NCBI RefSeq assembly: GCF_000378105.1
Contig: NZ_KB899248.1
Location: 1-64,000, forward strand
Length of the DNA stretch: 64,000 bases
Direction: 5' to 3'
From: Rubritalea marina DSM 17716
GTDB lineage: Bacteria > Verrucomicrobiota > Verrucomicrobiia > Verrucomicrobiales > Akkermansiaceae
Part shown: positions 1 through 9,068 of the stretch, piece by piece
Layout: each line of letters begins with the position of its first letter
How positions within the stretch are numbered: the first letter of the stretch is position 1
The notes under the pieces: generated by a model
The model's input: only the letters and a program-made list of their open reading frames with translations
Told to the model about the DNA's origin: nothing
Database searches by the model: none
Translations under genes and position numbers: made by a program

Positions 1-125
1 ACACAGTGGTAGATGGCGGGCTTGGGTAACTTGCCAAGCCAAGGAGCGAGTGTTCTGGGGGAGGACATAGAAAGGATTGTAGCACGGGAGAGTGCATGGC
101 ATCAACGATCCTCTGTATTTAGTCT
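1..125. other. No gene recognised at left window edge
   Basis: I see no convincing open reading frame, tRNA or terminator here. The stretch lies beyond the terminator of tRNA-Lys on its downstream side. It may be the end of a gene that begins outside the window. Confidence 0.4.
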
Positions 126-193
126 GTCTAATATAAGAAATAGTCTAATATAAGAAATAGATCTGGAGAGGGAGAAATAGATCTGGAGAGGGA
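126..193. repeat. Two nested short tandem duplications
   Basis: A 17-bp unit (GTCTAATATAAGAAATA) occurs twice in a row at 126-142 and 143-159. A 20-bp unit beginning GAAATAGATCTGG occurs twice at 154-173 and 174-193, overlapping the end of the first pair. The copies are exact. It looks like replication-slippage duplication in non-coding DNA, and no function is apparent. Confidence 0.85.
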
Positions 194-216
194 GGACTTG
201 GAGGGTATTGTGTTAA

Positions 217-258
217 AACCAAGAAGGCCGTCCTGTTGAAAGGACGGCCTTCTTGGTT
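217..258 (-). terminator. Intrinsic terminator of tRNA-Lys
   Basis: Perfect 18-bp stem (217-234 with 241-258) and a 6-nt loop, flanked by short A/T runs on both sides. It starts 6 nt past the 3' end of tRNA-Lys on the minus strand, so it probably ends that transcript. It is nearly symmetrical and could work in both directions. Confidence 0.8.
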
Positions 259-263
259 AAAAG

Positions 264-336
264 TACGCAGACTGGGACTCGAACCCAGGACCAATTGGTT
301 AAAAGCCAACTGCTCTACCAACTGAGCTATCTGCGC
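264..336 (-). tRNA. tRNA-Lys (UUU)
   Basis: The minus strand folds into a standard 73-nt cloverleaf. Acceptor arm GCGCAGA pairs with TCTGCGT (one G-U), the D-arm contains AGCTCAGTTGGTAGAGC, the anticodon loop CTTTTAA carries UUU, and the T-loop is GTTCGAGTC-like. The discriminator base is A. CCA is not encoded in the gene. A strong terminator follows at once. Confidence 0.95.
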
Positions 337-356
337 ATGTGCTGGTGGGCGGAGAC

Positions 357-385
357 GAGATAGTGGGAATGGTGGGTGCTTGCAA
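357..385 (-). promoter_or_regulatory. Possible promoter for tRNA-Lys
   Basis: On the minus strand a TTGCAA hexamer (385-380) is followed after 17 bp by TATCTC (362-357), about 20 bp before the mature tRNA 5' end. The spacing suits a sigma-70 type promoter, but the -10 box is weak. This is a pattern-based prediction only. Confidence 0.35.
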
Positions 386-572
386 GAAAAAATAATGTGA
401 AGGCGATGGTTTTTTTCGGTGGCGGCTCTGAGGTGGTCCAGAGTGAGGTGTGTAATCCATTGTAGAATAGGGGAATTAACTTGTTTTTGGTGGTGCTTTT
501 GCAGCTGAGATAAGTCTTGCACCTAGGGGATTATGTGCTAAAGAAGTGGCAACAACTTCAGCCGTCAGGGAG

Positions 573-600
573 GAGTGGGTGATTTTTACCCACTCTTTTT
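573..600 (+). terminator. Terminator hairpin directly upstream of nusA
   Basis: An 8-bp stem (573-580 with 588-595) with a 7-nt loop and a run of five T (596-600), ending 66 bp before the nusA start. No plus-strand gene precedes it within the window, so it either ends a transcript from further left or acts as an attenuator in a nusA leader. A shorter stem-loop (GAAGT..ACTTC, around 544-559) precedes it. I see no gene in 337-666. Confidence 0.6.
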
Positions 601-666
601 CGTATCAAGATCAAAGCTTCAATGCGAATCCTGCGGTGTAATCCACGACAATTTACAACAGAGATT

Positions 667-1938
667 ATGACAAACGACATTGTAGCTCTCATTGACTACT
701 ACGAGAAAGAGAAGGGAATCGATCGCGACAAGGTATTGGCTGCGTTGCAGTTTGCGTTCTTGTCGGCGTACAAGAAGATGGTTCCTGGAGCTGAGCACAT
801 CACTGAGCTGCGTGCTGCGATCGACACCAAGAAGGGTGATACGACGATTTACGCGACACTCAACGTGGTAGCAGATGGCGAGCAGACCGATAAGTGGAAC
901 CAGGTCGTTCTCAGTGTTGCTAAAAAACTCAATGCGGATGTCGAAGTGGATGGTCAGGTCGAGTTCAATGTCACTCCTAAGAACTTTGGGCGTATCGCGG
1001 TGCAAACTGCAAAGCAGACCATGATGCAGCGCTTGCGTCAGGCTGAGAAGGAAATGATTTATGACGAGTTCAAAGACCGTGCGGGCGATATCGTGAGTGG
1101 CACAGTGCGTCGTTTTGAGAAGAACGATGTGTGGGTCGATCTCGGAAAGTTTGAAGGCAAGATGTCATCCCGTGAGCGTGTTTCTACTGAGGAATACAAT
1201 ATTGGCGACCGTATCCGCGCCTACGTTGTGGCGGTTGAGAATGAGCAACGTGGACCTGAGATCATTCTATCCCGTAGCCACCCGAACTTTGTGCGTCGTT
1301 TGTTCGAAGCTGAGGTTAGCGAGATTGCGGACCGCACTGTGGAACTACGTGGCATTGCTCGCGAGGCAGGTTACCGTACCAAGGTAGCTGTTTCTAGTGT
1401 CGATGAGAATGTTGATCCAGTAGGCGCCTGTGTGGGACTCCGCGGTGCACGCGTGAAGAACATCGTACGCGAGCTCAACAACGAAAAAGTCGATATCATC
1501 CGATGGAACGACAATCCTGAAGAATTTATTCACGAGGCACTCAAGCCGGCAACCCTTCGCTCCGTGTCACTGGATGAAGAGAAGAAGGTGATCAATGTTA
1601 CTGTGGACGAGGAGGAACTCTCCAAGGCGATTGGTCGCCGTGGGCAGAACGCTCGTCTTACCTCCCGCCTGATCGGCTGGGATGTGCAGGTTCGCAAAGA
1701 CGAGAGCCAGCAGGAAGAGTTTGAAGCACGCATCAGCAATGCGTCACATGGAGTTGGTGACCAACTCGGTATCGACGATGAGTTGGCAGACAAGCTCTTC
1801 CGCGCGGGTGGAGCCACACTCGAGTTGGTATGCCAGATGCCAGCTGAATACATCGCTAGCGCGATCGAAGTGAGCGAAGAAGAAGCTCAAGAAATTCTCA
1901 CGAAAGCTCAAGCAGCACAAGAAAACGCAAATTCCTAG
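667..1938 (+). CDS. nusA: Transcription termination/antitermination factor NusA
   Basis: RNA polymerase-bound factor that modulates pausing, termination and antitermination. The 423-aa protein has, in order, the NusA N-terminal domain (to about residue 120), an S1 domain (contains GTVRRFEKNDVWVDLGKFEG), and two KH domains (VGACVGLRGARVKNI and AIGRRGQNARL). A helical tail with LGIDDELADKLFRAG follows. The ATG at 667 is preferred over the one at 622 because MTNDIVALIDYYEKEKGID aligns with normal NusA N-termini. It is shorter than E. coli NusA (about 495 aa), with less C-terminal repeat. It is the first gene of nusA-infB-rbfA, and no rimP is visible upstream, where many bacteria have it. Confidence 0.95.
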   Translation: MTNDIVALIDYYEKEKGIDRDKVLAALQFAFLSAYKKMVPGAEHITELRAAIDTKKGDTTIYATLNVVADGEQTDKWNQVVLSVAKKLNADVEVDGQVEFNVTPKNFGRIAVQTAKQTMMQRLRQAEKEMIYDEFKDRAGDIVSGTVRRFEKNDVWVDLGKFEGKMSSRERVSTEEYNIGDRIRAYVVAVENEQRGPEIILSRSHPNFVRRLFEAEVSEIADRTVELRGIAREAGYRTKVAVSSVDENVDPVGACVGLRGARVKNIVRELNNEKVDIIRWNDNPEEFIHEALKPATLRSVSLDEEKKVINVTVDEEELSKAIGRRGQNARLTSRLIGWDVQVRKDESQQEEFEARISNASHGVGDQLGIDDELADKLFRAGGATLELVCQMPAEYIASAIEVSEEEAQEILTKAQAAQENANS

Positions 1939-2028
1939 TTCGCTAGGTATATTGCACACATCTGGCTCCTGTCCACGGAACATTCGGAGGGAGCCAATCA
2001 TACCAACTAAACATCGAAAGACAGCTCA

Positions 2029-4143
2029 ATGGCTGATCAGAAAGATAACAAAAACGAAAAGAAAGAAGTGCTCGACCTCTTGGACGACAGCAAGTCCAAG
2101 AAGCCGTCCAGACGTGAGCGTCAGAGGCAAGAAGCTTCAAAAGTGAAGACGCTTGATGACAAGAAAGCCGAAGCACTCGATATCTTTGATGATGGAGGCA
2201 AGAAGAAGACTTCTGTCGTTAAGAAAGGTAAGGGCAATGCCGCATTACCAAGTATTTCCAAACTCAACGAAACCGCTGAAGAAGCCCCAAGCAATGGTCC
2301 TGAAGAGGCTGCTCCTGCTCCGGTAGAAGAAGTTCCTGCAGCTCCAGTTGTGAGTGATGGTAAGGTGATTCACATCAAACCACCTATCATTGTGAGCGAC
2401 CTTGCGGATCTCATGGATCTCAAGCCATTCCAGTTGATGGCAGACCTCATCAAACTCCAGGTGTTCGTAGCGCCAAATCAAGCGATTGATCCAGAAGTGG
2501 CTGAGAAGCTATGCCAACAACACGGGTTTGAATTTGAGCGCGAAAAGCGTGAAAAGGGAGCAGGTGTTCACAAGGTAGAAGAAGTCTTCTTAGAGCCAGA
2601 GCCAGAGGAAGATGTTCCTGAGGACAAGCTCGAGCTTCGTGCGCCAATCATCACATTCATGGGACACGTTGACCACGGCAAGACATCCTTGCTTGATGCG
2701 GTTCGTGATTCACGTGTGGCTGCTGGCGAAGCTGGCGGCATCACCCAGCACATTGGTGCCTATGGGGTGAAAGACAGTGAAGGTCGCCCGATCACCCTTC
2801 TCGATACTCCAGGTCACGCCATCTTCTCAAAGATGCGTGCTCGCGGTGCAGACATCACAGACATTGTGGTGCTGGTTGTGGCTGCGGACGATGGCATCAT
2901 GCCTCAGACCAAGGAAGCAATCGATCACGCCAAGGCGGCTGAGAAGACAATCATCGTGGCGATCAACAAGTGCGACGTTCCGGGTGCTGACCCAACGCGT
3001 GTTCGCACGCAACTGATGGAGCACAGTCTCACGCCAGTGGACTTTGGTGGTGATGTGGAATGTGTCGACGTATCAGCCAAGACTGGTGACGGTATGGAAG
3101 ACTTACTTGAGCTCCTTGCGCTGCAAGCTGAGGTGCTTGAACTCCGCGCCAACCCGAATGCCAATGCTCGTGCCTCTGTGATTGAAGCGCGCGTGCAGCC
3201 AGGCAAGGGGCCAACCGCTACTGTCATTGTCGAATCCGGCACTCTCAAAGTGGGGATGCCATTCATCTGTGGTCCATTCAATGGTAAGATTAAGTCTATG
3301 CTCGATGACCATGGCAATTCAATGAAGAAGGCTGGTCCAGCCACTCCTGTTGAGGTTCTCGGTTTTTCCGAACTCCCGAATGTGGGTGATGCGATGGTGG
3401 AGATGGACTCTGAGCGAGCTGCGAAGAAGCTCGCGGCTGAGCGCCAAGGTACGAAGCGTAGTGAACGTCTCGGTGGTGCCCAGAAGAGTCGCTTGGACGA
3501 CTTCATGGCGATGGCGAAGGGTGATGCCCAGAAGGCTCGCCTGCAGTTGATTCTCAAGACCGATGTACAAGGTTCAGTAGGTGCTATTACTGGTGCGATC
3601 GAGGATATCGAGTCGCAAAAGGTAGAAGCTCGCTTCATCCATTCCGCTGCTGGTTCCATTACCGAATCTGATATTCTCTTGGCAAGCTCAGCCAACGCCA
3701 TCGTGCTCGGCTTCAACACCAAGGTGGAAAGCCGTGCTGTACAAGCAGCAAAACGCGAAGGGGTGGAGATTAAACTCTACTCAGTGGTGTACGAATTGAT
3801 CGACACTGTGAACGACGCGATGCTCGGACTTCTGGAACCTGAAACCCGTGAGACCATCATTGGTCACGCTGAGGTGAAGCAGGTGTTCAAGGTCAACAAG
3901 GGCAAAGCTGCTGGTTGTATCGTTAAGGATGGTAAAGTCACCCGTGTGGCGCACGCCCGTGTGCTGCGTGGTGGTACTCCGGTATTTGATGGCAAGATGT
4001 CCACGCTCCGCCGCTTCCACGATGAAGTGAAGGAAGTGAAGCAAGGTATCGAATGTGGTATCAAGCTCGGCGACTTCAACGACTACGAAGAAGGCGACGT
4101 TATCCAGTGCTACAACCTTGAGAAGGTAGAGCAGACGCTCTAA
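2029..4143 (+). CDS. infB: Translation initiation factor IF-2
   Basis: GTPase that places initiator tRNA on the 30S subunit and promotes subunit joining. The 704-aa protein begins with a charged, low-complexity Lys/Glu/Pro/Ala region (about 1-110). An IF2 N-terminal-like segment follows, and then the G domain with G1 GHVDHGKT (near residue 211), DTPGH (near 259) and NKCD (near 313). The C-terminal half has the beta-barrel and IF2 C-domain features, ending near [14 protein letters not shown]. It lies 90 bp after nusA, as in the conserved nusA-infB order. A strong terminator sits between it and rbfA. Confidence 0.97.
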   Translation: MADQKDNKNEKKEVLDLLDDSKSKKPSRRERQRQEASKVKTLDDKKAEALDIFDDGGKKKTSVVKKGKGNAALPSISKLNETAEEAPSNGPEEAAPAPVEEVPAAPVVSDGKVIHIKPPIIVSDLADLMDLKPFQLMADLIKLQVFVAPNQAIDPEVAEKLCQQHGFEFEREKREKGAGVHKVEEVFLEPEPEEDVPEDKLELRAPIITFMGHVDHGKTSLLDAVRDSRVAAGEAGGITQHIGAYGVKDSEGRPITLLDTPGHAIFSKMRARGADITDIVVLVVAADDGIMPQTKEAIDHAKAAEKTIIVAINKCDVPGADPTRVRTQLMEHSLTPVDFGGDVECVDVSAKTGDGMEDLLELLALQAEVLELRANPNANARASVIEARVQPGKGPTATVIVESGTLKVGMPFICGPFNGKIKSMLDDHGNSMKKAGPATPVEVLGFSELPNVGDAMVEMDSERAAKKLAAERQGTKRSERLGGAQKSRLDDFMAMAKGDAQKARLQLILKTDVQGSVGAITGAIEDIESQKVEARFIHSAAGSITESDILLASSANAIVLGFNTKVESRAVQAAKREGVEIKLYSVVYELIDTVNDAMLGLLEPETRETIIGHAEVKQVFKVNKGKAAGCIVKDGKVTRVAHARVLRGGTPVFDGKMSTLRRFHDEVKEVKQGIECGIKLGDFNDYEEGDVIQCYNLEKVEQTL

Positions 4144-4164
4144 CCTCAAACTCATGAATTATTT

Positions 4165-4199
4165 AGCTCGCAGAGCCACTCTGGTTCTGCGGGCTTTTT
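4165..4199 (+). terminator. Intrinsic terminator between infB and rbfA
   Basis: A stem of about 14 bp (4165-4178 with 4183-4195, including G-U pairs) is followed by five T (4195-4199). It starts 22 bp after the infB stop and ends 31 bp before rbfA. It should reduce readthrough from infB, so rbfA may be expressed at a lower level or from its own start site. Confidence 0.75.
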
Positions 4200-4230
4200 C
4201 TCACCAATAAATAAGCTAAGATCCACGATC

Positions 4231-4587
4231 ATGTCACAACGACTCAGCAGAATCAACGAGCTCCTCAAACGTGAAATCAGTAGCGTGGCTCAGAAGGAAT
4301 TTGAGTTCCGCAACATTTTGGTAACCATCAGTGATGTTGAAGTCACTGATGACCTCCGCGAAGCTAAGGTATTTGTCAGTGTGCTCGGTGGCGACTCTGA
4401 GCCGGTGCTTGAAAAATTGACCAAGAGCAAGTCGGTATTCCAGTCCGTGATTAACAAGCGTACTAACCTGCGTTGTACTCCGGTACTTAGCTTTAGGGTC
4501 GACAATTCGGCCTCACGTGGCGTGGATATCGTGAACCTCCTCGATGAGGTAGAGAAGCTTCCTAAAGCTCCTGAAGAAGAAGCCTAA
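4231..4587 (+). CDS. rbfA: 30S ribosome-binding factor RbfA
   Basis: Small KH-like protein that helps late 30S maturation and cold adaptation. The 118-aa length is typical. It starts SQRLSRINELLKREISSV and has FVSVLGG and RTNLRCTPVLSFRVDNS, which match the family core. It follows infB as in many bacteria. Two bases separate it from the next gene, which suggests joint transcription with that gene. Confidence 0.93.
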   Translation: MSQRLSRINELLKREISSVAQKEFEFRNILVTISDVEVTDDLREAKVFVSVLGGDSEPVLEKLTKSKSVFQSVINKRTNLRCTPVLSFRVDNSASRGVDIVNLLDEVEKLPKAPEEEA

Positions 4588-4589
4588 GC

Positions 4590-5108
4590 ATGGCCGCGAC
4601 ACCCCAATCCAAAGCATCAAGCACGGCGGGCATGATCTACTTGATCGGCATGGGGTGCTTTTTGTTTTTTCTTGGTGGGGGCTTTTGTTGGCTGATGTGG
4701 AAGAGTTACGCATCTGCCAAGGACACGCGAGCATGGCAGGAAGTGCCGTGTCTGGTGATTCAGTCGGAAATGCGCACCAGAGTCATTGGGACTAGCCCAG
4801 AGGAGTATCAATGGAAGGTCCTCTACAAATACCAGTTTGAAGGCCAAGATTTGATTAGTGAGCACTTTAAGCCACGCGGCCAACGCTGGAGAAAAGACCC
4901 TAAAGATGTTCAGTCAATGGTGGAGCAGTACCCTGTGGGCTTGCAGACCACCTGCTACGTGAATCCAGAGTTCAGTACCTCGGAGCCTGGAGTGCAAGCG
5001 GTGCTGAAGCACGACACCCTCGCAGCAGGGTACAGTATTTGGTTTCCCGCCTTATTTTCGGTGGGTGGGATCGGTATCATCGTAGGTGTCATCCGCAAGA
5101 AAAAGTAG
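4590..5108 (+). CDS. DUF3592-type membrane protein
   Basis: 172-aa protein with two membrane segments (about 14-38 and 149-167) around an extracytoplasmic domain of about 100 residues. The middle has the W..VPCLVIQSEM and YQWKVLYKYQFEGQ pattern seen in DUF3592 proteins, which occur in many bacteria without a known function. The start is 2 bp after the rbfA stop, so it probably shares the transcript. Topology is from hydrophobicity read by eye. Confidence 0.7.
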   Translation: MAATPQSKASSTAGMIYLIGMGCFLFFLGGGFCWLMWKSYASAKDTRAWQEVPCLVIQSEMRTRVIGTSPEEYQWKVLYKYQFEGQDLISEHFKPRGQRWRKDPKDVQSMVEQYPVGLQTTCYVNPEFSTSEPGVQAVLKHDTLAAGYSIWFPALFSVGGIGIIVGVIRKKK

Positions 5109-5513
5109 AGCGCCGGTAGGGTGACTCTTGCCATAAGCGATGTGGTTCAGCGGTGCTTCAGGGACCTGTATGACCGATGTTTTTGCTGCTGGTTGAAATA
5201 ATTTGTCAAACGGTTGATTGAACTGAAATATCCTCAATTTACTGGGTGTTTCAGCTGTTCGAGGCTCTCATGAACTCGATCAGTAAAGAGGTGTAGGAAT
5301 TTAAGCTATGCAAAGATGATCAGCGTCTTTATACCGTCTGACACACTACAACCTTTGCTGATAGAAGCTTGTGCTCTTTCGGCAATCAACCCCGAGCATC
5401 ATTGGATGCTCAACCCACACTCAAAGAAACACAACATTCCACTTCTCGGTGAAGTCGAGCATCACCTGTATGATTGCTGGTGGTGAGAAGTGTTTCTTCC
5501 ACCCGAATACACG
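5109..5513. other. 405-bp intergenic region, no gene seen
   Basis: No reading frame here looks coding on either strand. A small inverted repeat (GAGCATC..GATGCTC, about 5392-5409) is present. It should contain the promoter of the downstream esterase gene, but I cannot pick a convincing -35/-10 pair. Confidence 0.4.
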
Positions 5514-8500
5514 ATGATTAAACAATTCACGCGTGCTGCTCTGCTGTGCTTTAGCTGCATAGGAGTAGCCTCAGGCGACACCGCTTCTGATCTAGCTGCA
5601 GTAGCAGCTTTAGGAGACCTCACAACGGCACCTGCGATCTATGGTATCGCTGATGAAAATGATGTTTCTGTCTTGATTGACGCTCAGGCTGCCACTTCCA
5701 CAACCCTCAGCCCTGGAGACAACAAGGGGATTTATATGGATGGGCTCACATACGATGGCTCAAGCACACGCATCTACGCACGTGTGAAGATTCCAGCAGG
5801 AGCGAGTGCGGCCAATAAGGTGCCCGCAATCGTATATGTTCATGGTGGCGGAGGCACCGCATACAAGAATGCAGTGACTGCTTGGGAGGCTAAGGGATAC
5901 GCCTCGATCAGTATTGCGACAGAAGGTCAGGTAGATACCAAAGACACCAATTTCACTCAAATCAATACCGGGTGGAACCAACATAATATGGCCGGTCCTA
6001 TTCGTCCGGGTATCTATGGTGACAGTGCCAACGCGATCGAAGAGCAATGGATGTATCATGCCGTCAGTGGTGCTGTGCTGGCTAATTCTTTGATGCGTAG
6101 TTTGGATTTCGTCGACGCTTCCAAGGTTGGTATCGTGGGGACTTCTTGGGGTGGTGTGATCACCAGCACAACGATGGGAGTGGATAATCGTTTTGCGTTT
6201 GCTATTCCGATATACGGTTGTGGCCACTTGTACGATTCACTCAATTTTTATGGAACCAACTTAGGGGCGAATGACACCTATCGAAACGTCTGGGATCCTA
6301 TCCTACGTTTGGCCAACTTCACTCAGCCGTCTCTGTGGCTTTCCTACCCACAAGAGACAAACTTCCAGCTCGATTGTCTCGTGTACAGCTTTCACGAAGT
6401 AGGGGGGACGGCTGTGATGTCATTGCCGGATAATCTTGGACATGGCGACACGATTGGCTGGATAACTGAGTCAGCCTTTGATTTTGCGGATTCGGTGGTA
6501 GCCACTGCGGCACCATGGGCCACTCAGGTGAGTAAGAATGTGCTTGGGAGTACAGCCACAGTGGTCTTTCAGTCGACGCGACCACTCACAGGGGCTACCT
6601 TGTTGAGCACTACAGATTGGGGTACCACGCCGAATTATAGTGATGCGACCGATGTGACGTGGACATCAACTGTGCTCACGGCTCCAAGCGACAACCTCGA
6701 CGGGACCTACACTGTGACCGCCACGCTTCCAGCGGGCACGCGTGCGTGGTTTGTGAATGCGACTGATGGCTCCGGGACGCCTCCATTTGGGGATGCGGTG
6801 ATCAGCTCAGACTACACCGAGGTGATTTCTGTGAACGCGGTGACTGCCGACCTGAGTATCGATCATGTCATCTCCAACACGCAGACCCAATCGGGTATCA
6901 CCCTGAGCTACAGCTATCCGCACAATATTGATATGACTGCGGCAACGATCTCTGGGGAATCTCACGTCGGAGCCTTTTCGGTACTCACCAGTTTTCCATT
7001 GGTGCAGAACAACGACCCTGATGATGCAGGCACGAATGACACGATCAATGTCCAGTTCGATAATAGTACAGCGGGCTTGGCCGTGGGGCAGTCGGCCACA
7101 GCGACACTCAATATCCAATATGAAAATGTCGACCAATCGATTAGCACCACATCGCTTGCGATTACAGCCACGGTGGTAGAAAACCAAGAAGTCGTCTACG
7201 ACAGTACCTCTGATTGGTCAGCTCAGACGGTGAATAGCTATGATGATGCAACGATTCGAAATAATGCCGTGGTGACCACAGATGCTTCTGGCATCTTGGG
7301 TCCTAACCTCGTGACTGATGGTAGTTTTGAAGCGTATGGGACCGCTAGTATTCAGGCTCTGGATGCTGGTGCGAGTGCACTTTCTCCATGGGTGATTGGC
7401 GGGGATGGCCTGACGCTTGTGGACACATTCAACACTGGGAACTATACAACCGAGGCGGCTGACGGCGATCAGTTCGTGGCTCTTCAAAGCTTCACCAACA
7501 CCGGCACAGGAACCCTCACTCAAACAATTGCGACTACGGCAGGGAAGACCTACCGATTGAGCTTTTCCTATGGTGCTGTGGATTTCTCCGCGAGATCAAC
7601 GACGCTCGAGTATTCGATTGGCTCGTTGAATCGCTCGGTCAATTTCACTTCTGATGCAAACGATATCGGCTGGACGAGTGAGACTTTTGACTTTGTCGCA
7701 GAGGCTGGCACGAGTACGACGCTCACCTTCACGGGGGATTACTTCAACGGTTTTTGGGGGGGCGTTTTAGACAATGTGGTGGTGCAAGAAGTTCAAGACA
7801 TTGCTGCCTTTGTTCTGACGGTAGGTGATGAAGCCAGCCCTAGCACGGCGACCTTGAATGTGACCAACAATGTGGAGGTCACGAGCTCCTTGCTGCTTGG
7901 CGCTGGAACTGGCTCAGGGGTGGTGAACCATTCTTCTGGGGTGCTGACCACTCCAAGCCTGCTGATCAATTCGAGTAACACAGGGGAGCCCTCCACCTAC
8001 AACCTTACTGGCGGTACTTTAAGCCTCACAGAGGCGGCGAGCTTTCAGATTGGTCTAAATAGCTCCCTTGTCGTGCAAGGTGGCACGGCCAGTAAAGTGT
8101 ACAATTCGAGCTCAACGACGATGGATATTGGGGCTTTGGGCTCAGGAAGTCGCGTGGAGGTGCTCTCGGGTGCCTTCCAAATTATGAATGGAGTGGTGGG
8201 TACCAATGTCGCCACCATCCATGCTGATCTCCATCTTTCAGGCGGCGATATCGACGTCACCGGCTATATCTGGCAATATGGTGATATTACCATCAATGGA
8301 GATGACGCGGATGTCGATCTTGGTGGGATGATTGCCCTAGGCGGGCCTAGCCTCAGCTTCGTTTTTGATAGCTCGGGCATTAGCAGCCTGGACTTTGCTA
8401 ACTGGGTGGATGCTAGCCTCTTCAGTACAATTACTGTGGACGGTTCTGACTACACAGGTGGTGCTCAGAGCTTTAACCTCATCAATGCTACTGGTGGTGT

Positions 8501-8993
8501 TCTAGGCGACCCTGTGAGTGTGACACCTAGCGGTTTTTCAGAACATGGCTATACAGCGACAGTGTCGCAGACGAGTACCGTACTGAGTGTGGCGATTGTG
8601 CGTAATTCCTTCGGCGTTTGGGCGGAATCGGAAGGCCTCAGTGGTGCTGAGATTGATATCACGGCAGACCCTGACAATGATGGTCAGAGCAATCTCTATG
8701 AGTACGCGTTCAATGGTGATCCGAACGTAGCAGACCCGGGAGTGTTTCCGATGGCTTTTGACGCTGGAAAGGTAACTCTCACGCGTCGTGAAGGATCGGC
8801 TGCTGGCCTCATTTATACCGTGCAAGAATCTAGCACCTTGTTATCTAACGATTGGGCTGACATCAATTCTGGGATCACCACTACTGTATTGAGTACTGAT
8901 GGTGACTTCGAAACCGTTGAGATCACTCCAGACCTAGGTAACTGGGGGGCAAGCGAAAAATTCCTTCGCATTAAGGTTGATTTTAACCCGTAG
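5514..8993 (+). CDS. Large secreted alpha/beta-hydrolase (esterase) with adhesin-like tail
   Basis: 1159-aa exported protein. MIKQFTRAALLCFSCIGVASG is a signal peptide, so I start at the ATG at 5514 rather than 5490. About residues 55-330 resemble dienelactone hydrolase / acetyl-xylan-esterase folds. They have an oxyanion-type HGGGG segment, the nucleophile elbow GTSWGG, and GHGD as a candidate catalytic His. A long beta-rich, Ser/Thr-rich region follows, including a carbohydrate-binding-like module starting NLVTDGSFEAYG. The tail DPDNDGQSNLYEYAFNGDP is the kind often found at the end of secreted Verrucomicrobia proteins. The likely role is extracellular polysaccharide or ester breakdown, but the substrate is unknown. 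A terminator follows. Confidence 0.75.
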   Translation: MIKQFTRAALLCFSCIGVASGDTASDLAAVAALGDLTTAPAIYGIADENDVSVLIDAQAATSTTLSPGDNKGIYMDGLTYDGSSTRIYARVKIPAGASAANKVPAIVYVHGGGGTAYKNAVTAWEAKGYASISIATEGQVDTKDTNFTQINTGWNQHNMAGPIRPGIYGDSANAIEEQWMYHAVSGAVLANSLMRSLDFVDASKVGIVGTSWGGVITSTTMGVDNRFAFAIPIYGCGHLYDSLNFYGTNLGANDTYRNVWDPILRLANFTQPSLWLSYPQETNFQLDCLVYSFHEVGGTAVMSLPDNLGHGDTIGWITESAFDFADSVVATAAPWATQVSKNVLGSTATVVFQSTRPLTGATLLSTTDWGTTPNYSDATDVTWTSTVLTAPSDNLDGTYTVTATLPAGTRAWFVNATDGSGTPPFGDAVISSDYTEVISVNAVTADLSIDHVISNTQTQSGITLSYSYPHNIDMTAATISGESHVGAFSVLTSFPLVQNNDPDDAGTNDTINVQFDNSTAGLAVGQSATATLNIQYENVDQSISTTSLAITATVVENQEVVYDSTSDWSAQTVNSYDDATIRNNAVVTTDASGILGPNLVTDGSFEAYGTASIQALDAGASALSPWVIGGDGLTLVDTFNTGNYTTEAADGDQFVALQSFTNTGTGTLTQTIATTAGKTYRLSFSYGAVDFSARSTTLEYSIGSLNRSVNFTSDANDIGWTSETFDFVAEAGTSTTLTFTGDYFNGFWGGVLDNVVVQEVQDIAAFVLTVGDEASPSTATLNVTNNVEVTSSLLLGAGTGSGVVNHSSGVLTTPSLLINSSNTGEPSTYNLTGGTLSLTEAASFQIGLNSSLVVQGGTASKVYNSSSTTMDIGALGSGSRVEVLSGAFQIMNGVVGTNVATIHADLHLSGGDIDVTGYIWQYGDITINGDDADVDLGGMIALGGPSLSFVFDSSGISSLDFANWVDASLFSTITVDGSDYTGGAQSFNLINATGGVLGDPVSVTPSGFSEHGYTATVSQTSTVLSVAIVRNSFGVWAESEGLSGAEIDITADPDNDGQSNLYEYAFNGDPNVADPGVFPMAFDAGKVTLTRREGSAAGLIYTVQESSTLLSNDWADINSGITTTVLSTDGDFETVEITPDLGNWGASEKFLRIKVDFNP

Positions 8994-9025
8994 GGGAATG
9001 CGGCACTGGCATGCGGCCCCCACCG

Positions 9026-9057
9026 GCTCGATGCTCTAGATAGCATCGAGCTTTTTT
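9026..9057 (+). terminator. Intrinsic terminator of the secreted esterase gene
   Basis: Perfect 10-bp stem GCTCGATGCT/AGCATCGAGC (9026-9035 with 9042-9051), a 6-nt loop, then six T (9052-9057). It starts 33 bp after the esterase stop and just before the end of the convergent fabH. Confidence 0.9.
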
Positions 9058-9068
9058 CTTGTCTGTGA

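Noticed and set aside
622-666. Upstream ATG extending NusA by 15 residues
   Set aside because: The extension (MRILRCNPRQFTTEI) has no family similarity, while the ATG at 667 matches known NusA N-termini.
2925-3722. 265-aa open frame antisense to infB
   Set aside because: Its sequence is Ser/Arg/Pro-rich as expected for a reverse-frame shadow of a codon-biased gene, and the plus strand is clearly infB.
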